Shown here: in pieces, positions 40,054-49,386 of the stretch
Position numbering within the stretch: the stretch's first letter is position 1
Layout of the letters: each line of letters begins with the position of its first letter
Assembly: GCF_016863135.1 (NCBI RefSeq)
Contig: NZ_BOOH01000024.1
Location: 1 to 49,386, forward strand
Reading direction: 5' to 3'
Source of the DNA: Planobispora longispora
GTDB taxonomy: Bacteria; Actinomycetota; Actinomycetes; Streptosporangiales; Streptosporangiaceae
Length of the DNA stretch: 49,386 nucleotides
The notes under the pieces: generated by a model
The model's input: only the letters and a program-made list of their open reading frames with translations
What the model was told of the DNA's origin: nothing
The model's database searches: none
Program-made: the position numbers and the translations under genes

Positions 40054-40839
40054 TCAGCCGGTCATCTCGCCGAACCGGCAGATCTTGACGAACTCTCCCG
40101 GGTCGAGGCTCGCGCCACCGACCAGGGCCCCGTCGACGTCTTCCTGGGCCATGATGCCGGCGATGTTGTCCGACTTGACCGAGCCACCGTAAAGGATACG
40201 GACCTTGGCGGCCACCTCGCCGTCGTACAGCTCGGCGAGCCGGGCCCGAAGCGCCCCGCAGACCTCCTGGGCGTCGGCCGGGGTCGCCACCTCGCCGGTG
40301 CCGATCGCCCAGACCGGCTCGTAGGCCAGGACGATCGAGGCGGCCTGCTCGGCCGGGACGTCGCGGAGCGCCCCGTCGAGCTGCGCGACGCTGTGCGCCA
40401 CGTGACCGCCGGACTGGCGGACCTCCAGGCCCTCCCCCACGCACAGGATCGGCGTGAGCGAGTGCCGGTAGGCGGCCTTCACCTTCGCGTTGACCAGCGC
40501 GTCGTCCTCGCGGTGGTACTGCCGCCGCTCGGAGTGGCCGATCGTGACGAAGGCGCACCCGAGCTTGGCGAGCATGGCGCCGGAGATCTCCCCGGTGTAC
40601 GCGCCGCCGTCGAAGGGCGACAGGTCCTGCGCGCCGTACACGATCCGCAGCTTGTCGCCGTCCACCAGCGTCTGCACGCTGCGCAGGTCGGTGTACGGCG
40701 GCAGCACGGCGACCTCGACCTTGTCGAAGTCCTTGTCGTTCAGCCCGAACGCCAGCTTCTGGACGGTGGCGATGGCCTCGAGGTGGTTGAGGTTCATCTT
40801 CCAGTTGCCGGCGATGAGGGGTTTGCGCCCTGCGGTCAT
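40054..40839 (-). CDS. tpiA: Triosephosphate isomerase
   Basis: Encodes 261 residues of a complete (beta/alpha)8 enzyme. [13 protein letters not shown] carries the catalytic Asn/Lys, [10 protein letters not shown] the catalytic His, and [13 protein letters not shown] the catalytic Glu followed by the flexible loop; [15 protein letters not shown] closes the barrel. It interconverts dihydroxyacetone phosphate and glyceraldehyde 3-phosphate. It starts 3 nt after the pgk stop and is the last gene of the gap-pgk-tpiA operon. Confidence 0.97.
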   Translation of the reverse strand: MTAGRKPLIAGNWKMNLNHLEAIATVQKLAFGLNDKDFDKVEVAVLPPYTDLRSVQTLVDGDKLRIVYGAQDLSPFDGGAYTGEISGAMLAKLGCAFVTIGHSERRQYHREDDALVNAKVKAAYRHSLTPILCVGEGLEVRQSGGHVAHSVAQLDGALRDVPAEQAASIVLAYEPVWAIGTGEVATPADAQEVCGALRARLAELYDGEVAAKVRILYGGSVKSDNIAGIMAQEDVDGALVGGASLDPGEFVKICRFGEMTG

Positions 40840-40842
40840 CTG

Positions 40843-42029
40843 CTATGCCTCCAGCGCGGCGAGTCCGGGCAGCGTCTTGCCCTCCAGGTATTCGAGGCTG
40901 GCCCCGCCACCGGTGGAGATGTGCGAGAACCCGTCCTCGGGGAGGCCGAGCCGGCGCACGGCCGCGGCCGAGTCGCCACCGCCGACGACGGTGAACGCCT
41001 CAGCCCGGATCAACGCCTCGGCGACCGCGCGGGTTCCCCCGGAGAACGCCTCGAACTCGAAGACGCCCATCGGGCCGTTCCAGAACACGGTCTTGGCGTC
41101 GGCCAGCTTGCCCGCGAACAGCTCGCGGCTGCGCGGGCCGATGTCCAGGCCCTGCCGGTCGGCCGGGATCGCGGTGGCGTCGACCACCTCGTACTCGGCG
41201 TCCTCGGCGAACTCGACGGCCGCCAGCACGTCGACCGGGAGGACGAGCTCCACGCCACGCTCGTCGGCCTCGCGCAGGAAGCCGCGCACCTGGTCGAGCT
41301 GGTCCTCCTGGAGCAGCGACTGCCCCACCTCGAAGCCCTGGGCCGCCAGGAAGGTGTAGGCCATGCCGCCGCCGATGAGCAGCCGGTCGACCTTGGTGAG
41401 CAGGTTGGCGATGACGCCGAGCTTGTCGGAGACCTTCGCGCCGCCGAGCACCACGACGTACGGCCGGGCGGGGTCCTCGGTCAGGCGCTTGAGCACCTCG
41501 ACCTCGGTGACGATCAGCCCGCCGGCCGCGTGCGGCAGGATCTGCGGCACGTCGTAGACGCTGGCGTGCTTGCGGTGCACCGCGCCGAAGCCGTCGCCGG
41601 CGTAGAGCTCGGCGAGCGAGGCCAGCCTGCGCGCGAACTCCCCGCGCAGGACGTCGTCCTTGGACTCCTCGCCGGCCTCGAAGCGCAGGTTCTCCAGCAG
41701 GGCCACCTGGCCGTCTCCCAGGCCCGCCACGACGGACTGGGCCGAGTCGCCGACCACGTCACCGGCGAAGGCGACGTCGGTCTCCAGGAGCTCGCTCAGG
41801 CGGCGCGCCACCGGGGCCAGGGAGTACTTCGGGTTCACCGAGCCCTTCGGGCGGCCGAGGTGAGCGCAGACGATCACTTTCGCGCCGCGCCCGGCCAGGT
41901 CCCTGATGGTGGGCAGCGAGGCGCGGATGCGGCCGTCGTCGGTGATGACGTCCCCCTCCAGGGGGACGTTCAGGTCGGCGCGCACGAGCACGCGCCGGCC
42001 CTTCACGTCGAGCTGGGACAGGTCCTTCA

Positions 42030-42030
<1 letters not shown>
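40843..42030 (-). CDS. pgk: Phosphoglycerate kinase
   Basis: Encodes 395 residues. [29 protein letters not shown] (N-terminal substrate site), [36 protein letters not shown] and [11 protein letters not shown] with [10 protein letters not shown] (nucleotide site) are all present. It transfers phosphate from 1,3-bisphosphoglycerate to ADP. The ATG at 42030 shares one base with the gap stop (TGATG), so translation is coupled. Long overlapping frames upstream of this ATG are not used. Confidence 0.97.
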
Positions 42031-43100
<1,070 letters not shown>

Positions 43101-43109
43101 TCATCACGA

Positions 43110-43139
43110 ACACTAGCGGAACCCGATTGGTTTAGACCA
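43110..43139 (-). promoter_or_regulatory. gap promoter region with dre-like (DasR) operator
   Basis: On the + strand 43128-43139 reads TGGTTTAGACCA, one base from the palindromic dre core TGGTCTAGACCA bound by the GntR/HutC regulator DasR. A -10-like TAGTGT (minus strand, 43110-43115) lies 17-18 bp away, so the operator would cover the -35. The operator match is direct; the promoter and the regulator are inferred. Confidence 0.6.
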
Positions 43140-43195
43140 TTGGCGGTCCCCCCTTTGCCTGACCCCGCATTTCACACAAATTCCGAGTTATCGCC

Positions 43196-43215
43196 GGACT
43201 TTTCGAGTAAAGTCC
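43196..43215. promoter_or_regulatory. Inverted repeat GGACTTT-N6-AAAGTCC before membrane-protein gene
   Basis: 7-bp perfect arms in the A+T-rich leader about 45 bp before the ATG at 43259. Possible operator or promoter element; factor unknown. Confidence 0.4.
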
Positions 43216-43258
43216 CGCACTCGTCACAGTAAGCACCTCGACCGCACAGGAACCCGCG

Positions 43259-43771
43259 ATGACAGACATGACCCCCCAACCCCGTAGCGGCCTGGTGCCC
43301 GGCATCGTCGTCGGACTCCTCGCCGCCGTCCTGGGCGCCGCCGCCTACGGCGCCTTCATCACCGTCACCGAGCTCGAACTGGGCCTCATCGCCATCGGCG
43401 TCGGCATCCTCGTCGGCCTGGCCATGATGGCCGTCAAACCGACCAGCCCGGTACTGCCCGCACTGGCCGCCGTTTTCTCCCTCGCCGGCGCGGCCCTGGG
43501 CACCTTCCTCGGCGGCGTCGGCTCGGTGGTGAAGGCCACCGGCGGCACGCTGTCCTACGGCCAGGCCGTGAGCCTGGTCGCCGACATCTTCCCCACCGCC
43601 ATCGAGGAAGACCCCAAGACCCTGCTGTTCTGGGCCCTCGCCGGCGCGGCCGGCTTCGCCTTCGTGAACAAGCGAGTCAAGGCCGCCCGCCAGGCCTTCG
43701 CCGCGCCCTCCTACCCGCAGCAGAAGGGCGTGACGCCCGTGGACAACTTCAAGCCCCACAACCAGGGATAG
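43259..43771 (+). CDS. Small multi-pass membrane protein, unknown function
   Basis: Encodes 170 residues with about four hydrophobic segments (LVPGIVVGLLAAVLGAAAYGAF, LGLIAIGVGILVGLAMMAV, VLPALAAVFSLAGAALGTFLG, LLFWALAGAAGFAFVN) and a polar C-terminus with basic residues. It resembles small membrane proteins with Gly-rich helices often found near actinobacterial glycolytic genes, but no function is known. It is the only + strand gene in the core block between gap and whiA and is convergent with whiA. Confidence 0.7.
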   Translation: MTDMTPQPRSGLVPGIVVGLLAAVLGAAAYGAFITVTELELGLIAIGVGILVGLAMMAVKPTSPVLPALAAVFSLAGAALGTFLGGVGSVVKATGGTLSYGQAVSLVADIFPTAIEEDPKTLLFWALAGAAGFAFVNKRVKAARQAFAAPSYPQQKGVTPVDNFKPHNQG

Positions 43772-43850
43772 GCGGTACGGCAGCCGCCCGCCTCCGCCCG
43801 GACCGCACAGAGCGGGAGGCCGGGCGCGGGCCGCGGCCCATGACACACGA

Positions 43851-43895
43851 GAGCCGCGGGGCGCGGGACTTCTGAAGTCCCGGACCCCGCGGCTC
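43851..43895. terminator. Long hairpin between the membrane-protein gene and whiA
   Basis: An outer 11-bp stem (43851-43861 with 43885-43895) and an inner 8-bp stem (43864-43871 with 43875-43882) form one extended hairpin. On the + strand it is followed by TTGTC. It serves convergent genes. Confidence 0.85.
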
Positions 43896-43981
43896 TTGTC
43901 GCGTTCGCCGTGCCGCCATCGCGTTCGCCGTGCCGCTACGGGGCCGGGCCGTCCCTCACGGAGACCAAGCCGGGCCGTTCC

Positions 43982-44962
43982 TCACGGGGCGAGCATGTCC
44001 ACCGTGAGGTTCGCCTCGGTGTTGGGGATGCCGATGTCCTGGGCCCGCTTGTCGGCCATGGCCAGCAGGCGGCGGATCCGCCCGGCGATGGCGTCCTTGG
44101 TCAGCGGCGGGTCGGCGAGCTGGCCGAGCTCCTCCAGTGAGGCCTGCTTGTGCTCCACGCGGAGCCGTCCGGCGACCACCAGGTGATCGGGGGCCTCGTC
44201 GCCGAGGATCTCCAGGGCGCGCTGGACCCGGGCGCCGGCGGCGACCGCGGCGCGGGCCGAGCGGCGGAGGTTGGCGTCGTCGAAGTTGGCCAGGCGGTTG
44301 GCGGTGGCGCGCACCTCGCGGCGCATGCGGCGCTCCTCCCAGGCCAGCACGCTGTCGTGGGCGCCCAGCCGGGTCAGCAGCGCGCTGATCGCGTCGCCGT
44401 CGCGGACCACGACCCGGTCGACGCCGCGCACCTCGCGGGCCTTGGCGTGGATCTTCAGGCGCCGGGCGGACCCGACGAGCGCGAGCGCCGCCTCCGGCCC
44501 CGGACAGGTGATCTCCAGCGACATGGACCGGCCGGGCTCGGTCAGGGACCCGTGCGCGAGGAACGCGCCCCGCCAGGCGGCCTCGGCGTCGCAGGTGGCG
44601 CCCGCGACGACCTGGCGCGGCAGGCCCCGGACCGGGCGGCCGTGGTTGTCGATCAGGCCGGTCTGGCGCGCCAGGGCCTCCCCGTCGCGGTAGACCCGCA
44701 CCAGGTAGCGGGAGCCTTTGCGCAGCCCCGCCGGGGCGAGGACGAGCACCTCGGCCCTGTGCCCGAACACCTCACCGATGTCCTTGATGAGCCGGCGCGC
44801 CGTGACGTTGGTGTCCAGCTCCGCCTCGATGACGATCCGCCCGCCCACCAGGTGCAGCCCGCTCGCGAACCGCAGCAGCGTCGAGACCTCGGCCTTGCGG
44901 CAGCAAGGCTTCAGAACCGGGAGCCTGCTCAGCTCGTCCTTCACCACACCTGTCATCGCCAT
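43982..44962 (-). CDS. whiA: Sporulation/cell-division regulator WhiA
   Basis: Encodes 326 residues. The N-terminal homing-endonuclease-like domain is visible ([29 protein letters not shown], then [21 protein letters not shown], the degenerate LAGLIDADG part). The C-terminal HTH ([30 protein letters not shown]) completes the protein. WhiA acts with WhiB to switch on sporulation-septation genes in Streptomyces. It is the last gene of the uvrC-rapZ-yvcK-whiA run, 92 nt after yvcK. Confidence 0.96.
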   Translation of the reverse strand: MAMTGVVKDELSRLPVLKPCCRKAEVSTLLRFASGLHLVGGRIVIEAELDTNVTARRLIKDIGEVFGHRAEVLVLAPAGLRKGSRYLVRVYRDGEALARQTGLIDNHGRPVRGLPRQVVAGATCDAEAAWRGAFLAHGSLTEPGRSMSLEITCPGPEAALALVGSARRLKIHAKAREVRGVDRVVVRDGDAISALLTRLGAHDSVLAWEERRMRREVRATANRLANFDDANLRRSARAAVAAGARVQRALEILGDEAPDHLVVAGRLRVEHKQASLEELGQLADPPLTKDAIAGRIRRLLAMADKRAQDIGIPNTEANLTVDMLAP

Positions 44963-45054
44963 GCGCGTTCGTCCTCCCCCATGTGAACCCGTGCGGCCCG
45001 GAATACACCAGGCTCACAGAAGTTTCTCGCACTCGCGAGCCGCACCGGCCAGGA

Positions 45055-46152
45055 TCACCGCTTCTCATGGAAAATCTCGTTCAGGACCGAGGCAAGACGA
45101 CGTGGGTCGTGCCTCGGAGAGCCGTCCGGGACCGCGACGTCGGCCAGGACGAGCCGGCCGCCCAGTCCGACCGCGGTCTTCTCCAGCCCGTCGGGGTCGT
45201 CGACCACCCCGGTGTCGGCCAGCACCACGTCGATCGCCAGATCGGGCGCGTGCTGCCAGAGCACCTCCAGGTGCTGCTGGGGGGAGAAGTCGTCGGTCTC
45301 CCCCGCCTGGGGCGCCAGGTTCAGCGTGACCAGCCGCCGGGCGCGGGTGGTGTGCAGGGCCTCGGCGAGCTCGGGCACCTTCAGGTGCGGCAGCACGCTC
45401 GTGAACCACGACCCGGGGCCGAAGACGACCCACTCGGCGTCCAGGACCGCCTGGACCGCCTCGGGGCAGGCCGGGGGATTCTCCGGGACGAGCGAGATGG
45501 CCTGGACCCGGCCCGGGGTGAGGGCGCAGGCCACCTGACCGCGCACGGTGCTCACCTCGCCGTCCAGCTCCACCTCGGCGGCGATGTCGAGCGGGACCGA
45601 GGACATCGGCAGCACCCGGCCGTGCGCGCCGAGCAGCCGCCCCAGCCAGTCGAGCCCCGCGACGGTGCCGCCGAGCTTCTCCCACAGCGCCACGATGAGC
45701 AGGTTGCCGACCGCGTGACCGTGCAGCTCGCCCTCGCTGCGGAAACGGTGCTGGACGACCTCGCTCCAGGTCCGGCCCCACTCGTCGTCACCGCACAGCG
45801 CGGCCAGCGCCATGCGCAGGTCACCGGGGGGCACCACGCCCAGCTCGCGGCGGAGCCGCCCGCTCGACCCTCCGTCGTCGGCCACGGTGACCACCGCCGT
45901 CAGCTCGCAGGTGACCCGCCGCAACGCGGTCAGCGAGGCGTACAGCCCGTGCCCGCCGCCGAGCGCGACGACTCTGGGCCCCTCGCCCGGCTGCTCGGGC
46001 AGGACGGCTCCGGACCCGTCACCCGTCTGTGCGCCGACGCCGGCCCGGCCGCCGGCCGCCGGCTCCCGCCCCGGGCCCATGCCCCCGGGTCTCCCACCCG
46101 GCTGCCCCGGACCTCCGCCGGCGCCTCTCTCTCCGCGCTTCGCCCCGCTCAC
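45055..46152 (-). CDS. yvcK: YvcK/CofD-like gluconeogenesis factor
   Basis: Encodes 365 residues from a GTG. The UDP-sugar-binding glycine loop VVALGGGHGLYASLTALRR is near residue 61, followed by VVTVADDGGSSGRLRRELGVVPPGDLRMALAAL, the core of the YvcK family, and FGPGSWFTSVLPHL. The first 55 residues are a Gly/Pro-rich extension absent from Bacillus YvcK, so a downstream start is possible. YvcK is needed for growth on gluconeogenic carbon and for cell shape. It lies 29 nt after rapZ, with short repeats spanning the junction. Confidence 0.93.
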   Translation of the reverse strand: MSGAKRGERGAGGGPGQPGGRPGGMGPGREPAAGGRAGVGAQTGDGSGAVLPEQPGEGPRVVALGGGHGLYASLTALRRVTCELTAVVTVADDGGSSGRLRRELGVVPPGDLRMALAALCGDDEWGRTWSEVVQHRFRSEGELHGHAVGNLLIVALWEKLGGTVAGLDWLGRLLGAHGRVLPMSSVPLDIAAEVELDGEVSTVRGQVACALTPGRVQAISLVPENPPACPEAVQAVLDAEWVVFGPGSWFTSVLPHLKVPELAEALHTTRARRLVTLNLAPQAGETDDFSPQQHLEVLWQHAPDLAIDVVLADTGVVDDPDGLEKTAVGLGGRLVLADVAVPDGSPRHDPRRLASVLNEIFHEKR

Positions 46153-46185
46153 CCCCGCTCACCCCGCTCTCTTCGCCCCGCTCAC
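46138..46185 (-). repeat. 15-bp direct repeats at the rapZ-yvcK junction
   Basis: CTTCGCCCCGCTCAC occurs at 46138-46152 and 46171-46185, with a third partial CCCGCTCACC between them. The copies contain the yvcK start codon and the rapZ stop codon respectively. Confidence 0.6.
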
Positions 46186-47054
46186 TCCCGGCCCACATCA
46201 CGGTGGCTGACCTGCACGTCCATGCCGCCCCTGTCACGCAGGCGGGCGGCGATCTGCTCGGTCATGGCCACGCTGCGGTGCTTGCCGCCCGTGCATCCGA
46301 CGGCGAGCGTGGCGTACCCCTTGCCCTCACGGGTGTATCCGGCGGCGATGATGCCGAGCACCTCCTCGTAGGCGTCGAGAAGCTCCTTGGCGCCCGTCTG
46401 GTTGAGGACGTAGTCCCGCACGGGGGCGTCGAGGCCGTTCATCGGGCGCAGCTCCGGGACCCAGTGCGGGTTGGGCAGGAACCGGCAGTCGACGACCAGG
46501 TCGGCGTCGACGGGCAGGCCGTACTTGAAGCCGAAGGAGACCACGTTGACCCGCAGACCCGGGCGGTTCTCCCCGCCGAAGAAGGCGACGATCTTGCCGC
46601 GGAGCTCGTGGACGTTCAGGTTGGAGGTGTCGATGACCAGGTCGGCGTTGGCCCGGACCTCGCGCAGGATGCCGCGCTCGCGAGCGATGCCGTCGACCAG
46701 GCGGCCGTCACCCTGCAACGGGTGGGGACGGCGGACGTTCTCGAACCTGCGGACCAGCTCCTCGTCGCTGGCCTCCAGGAACACGACCCGTACGGCGACG
46801 CCCCGCCCGTCCAGCTCCTCGATCGCGGCGTTGAGATCGGTGGTGAAGGCCAGACTGCGCACGTCGACCACCGCGGCGACCTTGTCCGCGGCGAGCTTGA
46901 CCCGCCCGGCCTCCTCCGCCATGGCGAACAGCAGCCCCGGCGGCAGGTTGTCGATGACGAACCAGCCCAGATCCTCCAGAGCCTTGGCCGCCGTGCTCCG
47001 CCCCGCACCGGACATGCCGGTGACGACAACGAACGCCGGCTCTCTCCCGCTCAC
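46182..47054 (-). CDS. rapZ: RapZ (YvcJ) nucleotide-binding adapter
   Basis: Encodes 290 residues. The N-terminal P-loop is VVTGMSGAGRSTAAKALEDLGWFVIDNLPP, with Arg in place of the usual Walker-A Lys. VVFLEASDEELVRRFENVRRPHPL and the C-terminal VGCTGGKHRSVAMTEQIAARL, the strongest family signature, follow. In enterobacteria RapZ directs RNase E to GlmZ; in Gram-positives YvcJ is a GTPase of less certain role. It sits between uvrC and yvcK in the conserved order. Confidence 0.95.
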   Translation of the reverse strand: MSGREPAFVVVTGMSGAGRSTAAKALEDLGWFVIDNLPPGLLFAMAEEAGRVKLAADKVAAVVDVRSLAFTTDLNAAIEELDGRGVAVRVVFLEASDEELVRRFENVRRPHPLQGDGRLVDGIARERGILREVRANADLVIDTSNLNVHELRGKIVAFFGGENRPGLRVNVVSFGFKYGLPVDADLVVDCRFLPNPHWVPELRPMNGLDAPVRDYVLNQTGAKELLDAYEEVLGIIAAGYTREGKGYATLAVGCTGGKHRSVAMTEQIAARLRDRGGMDVQVSHRDVGRE

Positions 47055-47118
47055 GCCGCCTCCTCCGTCGGCCGCGTCCGCGACGCTACCGTGCCCATGG
47101 CCCGCTCGCTCCGCTCGC

Positions 47119-49230
47119 TCACGCTGGGTTCTCCCCCTTCAACGCCGACACGATCGTCTCGGCCGTCGCGGGGCCGATCCCGGGAACCTGGCAGATCTCG
47201 GCCGCGGTCGCCTCACGCAGCCGCTTCACCGATCCGAAATGCTTGATCAGAGCCTGCCTCCGAGCCGGACCGAGCCCGGGCACGTCGTCCAGGGCACTCT
47301 CCCGCACGCTCTTGGAGCGTTTGGAACGATGGTAGGCGATCGCGAAGCGATGCGCTTCGTCACGGACCCGCTGCAGGAGGTAAAGGGCCTCGCTGGAGCG
47401 GGGAAGGATGACCGGGAGGTCCTCGCCGGGCAGCCACACCTCCTCCAGCCGCTTGGCCAGTCCGCAGACCGCGACGTCGTCCACGCCCAGCTCGTCCAGG
47501 GCCCGCTGGGCGGCCGCCGCCTGGGCCGGGCCGCCGTCCACGACGACCAGGTGGGGCGGGTAGGCGAACTTGCGCGGCCGGCCCGTCTCCGGGTCGATGC
47601 CCGGCGACGAGGGCTCGGCGGCGACGTCGCCCCCGGCTCCCTCTCCGGCGTCCTCCTCGAACGCCACGGGCCCCGCGCCGCCTCCGGGACCGGCAGAGCC
47701 CACGGAGCCCGCGGAACCCAGGACCTCTCCATCGCCCCCCTCGGGCCCGGAGGACTCCGCGGGCCCGGCGCCCGCCTCCGCGAGCTCCGCGGCCTCCCCG
47801 AGCTCCGCGAGCTCCCCGGTGGCCACGCGCTCCTCCAGGTAGCGCTTGAACCGGCGGGAGATCACCTCGTGGATGGACGCGACGTCGCCCTCGACGGAGC
47901 GGACGGAGAACCTGCGGTATTCGCTCTTGCGGGCCAGGCCGTCCTCGAACACCACCATCGACGCCACCACGTTGGTGCCCTGCAGGTGGGAGACGTCGTA
48001 GCACTCGATGCGGAGCGGCGCCTGGTCCAGGTCCAGCGCGTCGGCGAGCTCCTGCAGCGCCTTGCTCCGCGCGGTCAGGTCGCTGGACCGCTTGAGCTTG
48101 TGCTGGGCCAGGGACTCCTTGGCGTTGCGCTCGACGGTCTCCATCAGCGACCGCTTGTCGCCCCGCTGCGGCACGCGGATCTCCACCCGGGATCCGCGCT
48201 GCTCGCCGAGGAGCTCGGCGACGGCGTCCGCGTCGGGCGGGAGCACCGGCACCAGAACCTCCCTGGGCAACGTCTCGGGGGTGGCCTCGCCGTACATCTG
48301 CAGCAGGAAGTGCTCGACCAGCGCGGCGGGACCGGTCTCCTCGATCTTGTCGACCACCCAGCCCTGCTGCCCCCGGATCCGCCCGCCGCGCACGTAGAAG
48401 ACCTGGACGGCCGCCTCCAGGGGGTCCTCCGCCAGCGCGATGACGTCGCAGTCGGTGTTGTCGCCCAGCACCACGGCCTGCTTCTCCAGCGCCCGCCGCA
48501 ACGCCTCGATGTCGTCGCGGAGCCGGGCCGCCCGTTCGTATTCCTGCTCGGCGGCGGCCTGGCGCATCTCGCCCTCCAGCCGCTTGATGAACCGGCCGGT
48601 GTTGCCCGCCATGAAGTCGCAGAAGTCCTCGGCGAGCGCGCGATGCCCGGCCGCGGTGACACGGGAGACGCACGGCGCCGAGCACTTGTCGATGTAGCCC
48701 AGCAGGCAGGGCCGCCCGATCTGCGCGGCCCGCCGGAACACCCCGGACGAGCAGCTCCTGATCGGGAACACCCGCAGCAGCAGGTCGACGGTCTCCCTGA
48801 TCGCCCAGGCGTGCGAGTAGGGTCCGAAGTAGCGGGTGCCCTCGCGCTTGGCGCCGCGCAGCACCTGCACACGGGGGAACTCCTCCCCCATGGTCACCGC
48901 GAGGTAGGGGTAGGACTTGTCGTCGCGGTATTTGACGTTGAACCGCGGGTCGTACTCCTTGATCCAGGAGTATTCGAGCTGGAGCGCCTCGACCTCGGTG
49001 CCGACGACCGTCCAGTCGACGGCCGCGGCGGTCGTGAGCATGGTCTGGGTGCGCGGGTGCAGCCCCGCGAAGTCGGCGAAGTAGGAGTTGAGCCGCTGGC
49101 GCAGGCTCTTGGCCTTGCCGACATAGATGACCCGGCCCTCGGGGTCTTTGAACCGATAGACGCCGGGAGATTCGGGGATCGACCCCGGACTCGGCCGGAA
49201 GCTCGCCGGACCGCCTGCAGATCTCGCCAC
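47119..49230 (-). CDS. uvrC: Excinuclease ABC subunit C
   Basis: Encodes 703 residues. The GIY-YIG nuclease domain is at about 13-95 ([27 protein letters not shown]). The four-Cys-type region near 150-200 contains CSSGVFRRA and [14 protein letters not shown]. The UVR/UvrB-binding motif is at about 205-245. The RNase-H-like half has Asp in [12 protein letters not shown] near 413 and in [10 protein letters not shown] near 563. A helix-hairpin-helix pair ([34 protein letters not shown]) ends the protein. A non-family acidic Gly/Ser/Glu-rich insert occupies about residues 465-547. It makes the dual incisions in nucleotide excision repair. Confidence 0.96.
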   Translation of the reverse strand: MARSAGGPASFRPSPGSIPESPGVYRFKDPEGRVIYVGKAKSLRQRLNSYFADFAGLHPRTQTMLTTAAAVDWTVVGTEVEALQLEYSWIKEYDPRFNVKYRDDKSYPYLAVTMGEEFPRVQVLRGAKREGTRYFGPYSHAWAIRETVDLLLRVFPIRSCSSGVFRRAAQIGRPCLLGYIDKCSAPCVSRVTAAGHRALAEDFCDFMAGNTGRFIKRLEGEMRQAAAEQEYERAARLRDDIEALRRALEKQAVVLGDNTDCDVIALAEDPLEAAVQVFYVRGGRIRGQQGWVVDKIEETGPAALVEHFLLQMYGEATPETLPREVLVPVLPPDADAVAELLGEQRGSRVEIRVPQRGDKRSLMETVERNAKESLAQHKLKRSSDLTARSKALQELADALDLDQAPLRIECYDVSHLQGTNVVASMVVFEDGLARKSEYRRFSVRSVEGDVASIHEVISRRFKRYLEERVATGELAELGEAAELAEAGAGPAESSGPEGGDGEVLGSAGSVGSAGPGGGAGPVAFEEDAGEGAGGDVAAEPSSPGIDPETGRPRKFAYPPHLVVVDGGPAQAAAAQRALDELGVDDVAVCGLAKRLEEVWLPGEDLPVILPRSSEALYLLQRVRDEAHRFAIAYHRSKRSKSVRESALDDVPGLGPARRQALIKHFGSVKRLREATAAEICQVPGIGPATAETIVSALKGENPA

Positions 49231-49386
49231 GGTGAAAGCCTATCGGCCCTCGCCGACAGATCCCGGCCTCGCGTCCGCGCCCCGTGACCCGGACGGCGCC
49301 GCACATCCCGGGGCCGCGCCTGCGTCCCCGATCCGCGTCCCCGGCATACGCCCCGGCCCGTGTCTCCGCCCGCGCGCCGGCGGGCC

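Noticed and set aside
46471-49287. 938-residue + strand frame opposite uvrC and rapZ
   Set aside because: Antisense shadow of two conserved genes.

Overview
The window is about 49 kb of very GC-rich DNA from a sporulating, mycelial-type actinobacterium, most likely a member of the Streptosporangiaceae/Streptosporangiales. The evidence for this is the strongly GC-biased third codon position, actinobacterial marker genes (rbpA, whiA, a GerW/YtfJ-type sporulation gene, mycothiol-isomerase-like and HTH_42 proteins), abundant GTG starts, at least two apparent leaderless promoters, and the conserved block uvrC-rapZ-yvcK-whiA followed by gap-pgk-tpiA-secG-rbpA. The genus is an inference. No tRNA, rRNA or CRISPR array was seen.

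Region 1 (1-13.6 kb) is mixed metabolic and regulatory content. It holds a stand-alone double Clp-N protein, an ACT-GNAT acetyltransferase, an FAD amine/amino-acid oxidase with a YtcJ-type amidohydrolase, an orphan chemoreceptor and a GerW-like protein. It also holds a two-gene unit of a molybdopterin oxidoreductase plus a small helical protein. All four residues where this enzyme family normally carries its [4Fe-4S] cysteines are replaced, while the likely Mo-ligand cysteine is kept. A DUF4870-like membrane protein and an AlkZ-like HTH_42 protein follow.

Region 2 (13.7-25.9 kb) has a small tyrosine phosphatase, a 5'-truncated AurF-like diiron N-oxygenase, and an ArsR-SRPBCC-TIGR03086 operon. 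The operon promoter is overlaid by two related palindromes, one of them a perfect 36-bp palindrome whose centre falls on the start codon. Next come a DsrE-like protein flanked by two large regulators, a small secreted protein, NAD synthetase, a crotonase-family protein and an ADP-ribosylglycohydrolase.

Region 3 (25.9-29.96 kb) is a scrambled accessory island. It has a probably frameshifted orphan gene, a frameshifted IS5-like transposase abutting a decayed IS630-like transposase, and then two intact exported proteins of lower GC: a metzincin-like protease and a lipoprotein.

Region 4 (29.96-39.2 kb) contains a zinc alcohol dehydrogenase, the molybdate transporter modABC with a MerR/TOBE regulator, two very small proteins (one with two EF-hands), and an operon of D-aminoacylase-like hydrolase, IclR regulator and PfkB sugar kinase. 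The IclR N-terminus is encoded by a tandem repeat. The transporter could supply the Mo enzyme of region 1, but the two are about 20 kb apart.

Region 5 (39.2-49.4 kb) is the conserved chromosomal core: rbpA, secG, tpiA, pgk, gap, a membrane protein, whiA, yvcK, rapZ and uvrC. A near-consensus DasR-type (dre) operator lies upstream of gap and overlaps its best putative -35 region, which suggests that aminosugar signalling may control lower glycolysis. Most convergent gene pairs are separated by strong stem-loop terminators. All functional calls come from reading the sequence; no database search was run.
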